The notes beneath the pieces were generated by a model that saw only the letters and a program-made list of their open reading frames with translations, had not been told where the DNA came from and did no database searches. DNA of 64,000 bases, taken from positions 1,092,952 to 1,156,951 of the forward strand of contig CM022665.1 in the NCBI GenBank assembly GCA_012295275.1, read 5' to 3'. Made by a program: the position numbers and the translations under genes. Positions 63,301-64,000 of this stretch are shown piece by piece. Position 1 is the stretch's first letter. Each line of letters opens with the position of its first letter. This stretch comes from Chrysomallon squamiferum. Lineage: Eukaryota > Mollusca > Gastropoda > Neomphalida > Peltospiridae.

Positions 63301-64000
63301 CTGTTACTACTAGTACTATACTATTACTGCTGCTGCTCACTGTTACTACTAGTACTATACTATTACTGCTGCTGCTCACTGTTACTACTAGTACTACTAC
63401 TATTACTGCTGCTGCTCACTGTTACTACTAGTGCTATACTATTACTGCTGCTGCTCACTGTTACTACTAGTGCTATACTATTACTGCTGCTGCTCACTGT
63501 TACTACTAGTGCTATACTATTACTGCTGCTGCTCACTGTTACTACTAGTACTATACTATTACTGCTGCTGCTCACTGTTACTACTAGTACTATACTATTA
63601 CTGCTGCTGCTCACTGTTACTACTAGTACTATACTATTACTGCTGCTGCTCACTGTTACTACTATTACTGCTGCTGCTCACTGTTACTACTAGTACTATA
63701 CTATTACTGCTGCTGCTCACTGTTACTACTAGTACTACTACTATTACTGCTGCTGCTCACTGTTACTACTAGTGCTATACTATTACTGCTGCTGCTCACT
63801 GTTACTACTAGTGCTATACTATTACTGCTGCTGCTCACTGTTACTACTAGTGCTATACTATTACTGCTGCTGCTCACTGTTACTACTAGTGCTATACTAT
63901 TACTGCTGCTGCTCACTGTTACTACTAGTACTATACTATTACTGCTGCTGCTCACTGTTACTACTAGTACTATACTATTACTGCTGCTGCTCACTGTTAC
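60345..64000. repeat. 39-bp tandem satellite with higher-order repeats, extends past window end
   Basis: More than 90 head-to-tail units built from GTTACTACTAGTACT, ATACTATTACT and GCTGCTGCTCACT words. The main unit is 39 bp. Variants are 40 bp (ACTACTACTATTACT in place of ACTATACTATTACT) and about 28 bp (lacking the AGTACTATACT block). Substitution variants (GTTACT/GGTACT, TAGTACT/TAGTGCT) occur in blocks. It gives long Ser/Asn/Val ORFs on the minus strand with a 13-residue period. The array lies just 5' of the minus-strand sushi exon, so it is probably intronic. Confidence 0.97.

Noticed and set aside
60345-64000. CRISPR-like array
   Set aside because: No unique spacers; the units are contiguous tandem repeats in a eukaryotic intron or spacer.

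Overview
The window looks like nuclear DNA from a mollusc, probably a gastropod (inference). It is AT-rich, with long AT-rich introns, GT-AG splice sites, abundant microsatellites, a lophotrochozoan-style insulin-like precursor and expanded kringle/sushi genes. No bacterial, organellar or tRNA/rRNA signal was recognised.

Layout, left to right. (1) 2-6839, + strand: the last nine coding exons of a taxilin (coiled-coil, syntaxin-binding family), followed by a long 3' UTR. (2) 11826-22371, - strand: a complete nine-exon SLC34-type sodium/phosphate cotransporter of 749 residues with both QSSS motifs, an enlarged cysteine-rich glycosylated loop and CCAAT boxes upstream. (3) 28190-35147, - strand: an insulin-like peptide gene read as four phase-compatible exons (signal region, B chain, C peptide, A chain), with eight cysteines and an unusual A-chain spacing. 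(4) About 36450-36650, - strand: an orphan exon-like fragment resembling the N-terminus of a type-B carboxylesterase. (5) 40198-46665, + strand: a complete ten-exon STYX pseudophosphatase of 213 residues; one intron carries a decayed Tc1/mariner-like transposase. (6) 52506-57501, + strand: a secreted PAN/apple-like, 3x sushi, 2x kringle protein. (7) 59480-60307 and beyond, - strand: the 3' end of a convergent paralogue of gene 6, with sushi and kringle exons of matching length and phase. A 315-bp pogo-like MITE lies between genes 6 and 7. (8) About 60345-64000: a 39-bp tandem satellite with higher-order structure, lying in an intron or upstream of gene 7 and running off the window.

The genes do not form a pathway. 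Taxilin, the phosphate transporter, the insulin-like peptide and STYX are independent single-gene neighbours. The sushi/kringle pair at the right is a local tail-to-tail duplication. The most unusual items are the insulin-like precursor, the convergent kringle pair with a stop codon abutting a donor-like site plus a TSP1-like relic exon, the satellite with its nested repeat structure, and the MITE. All exon models were read by eye from splice sites, phase and protein similarity; no alignment or transcript data were used.
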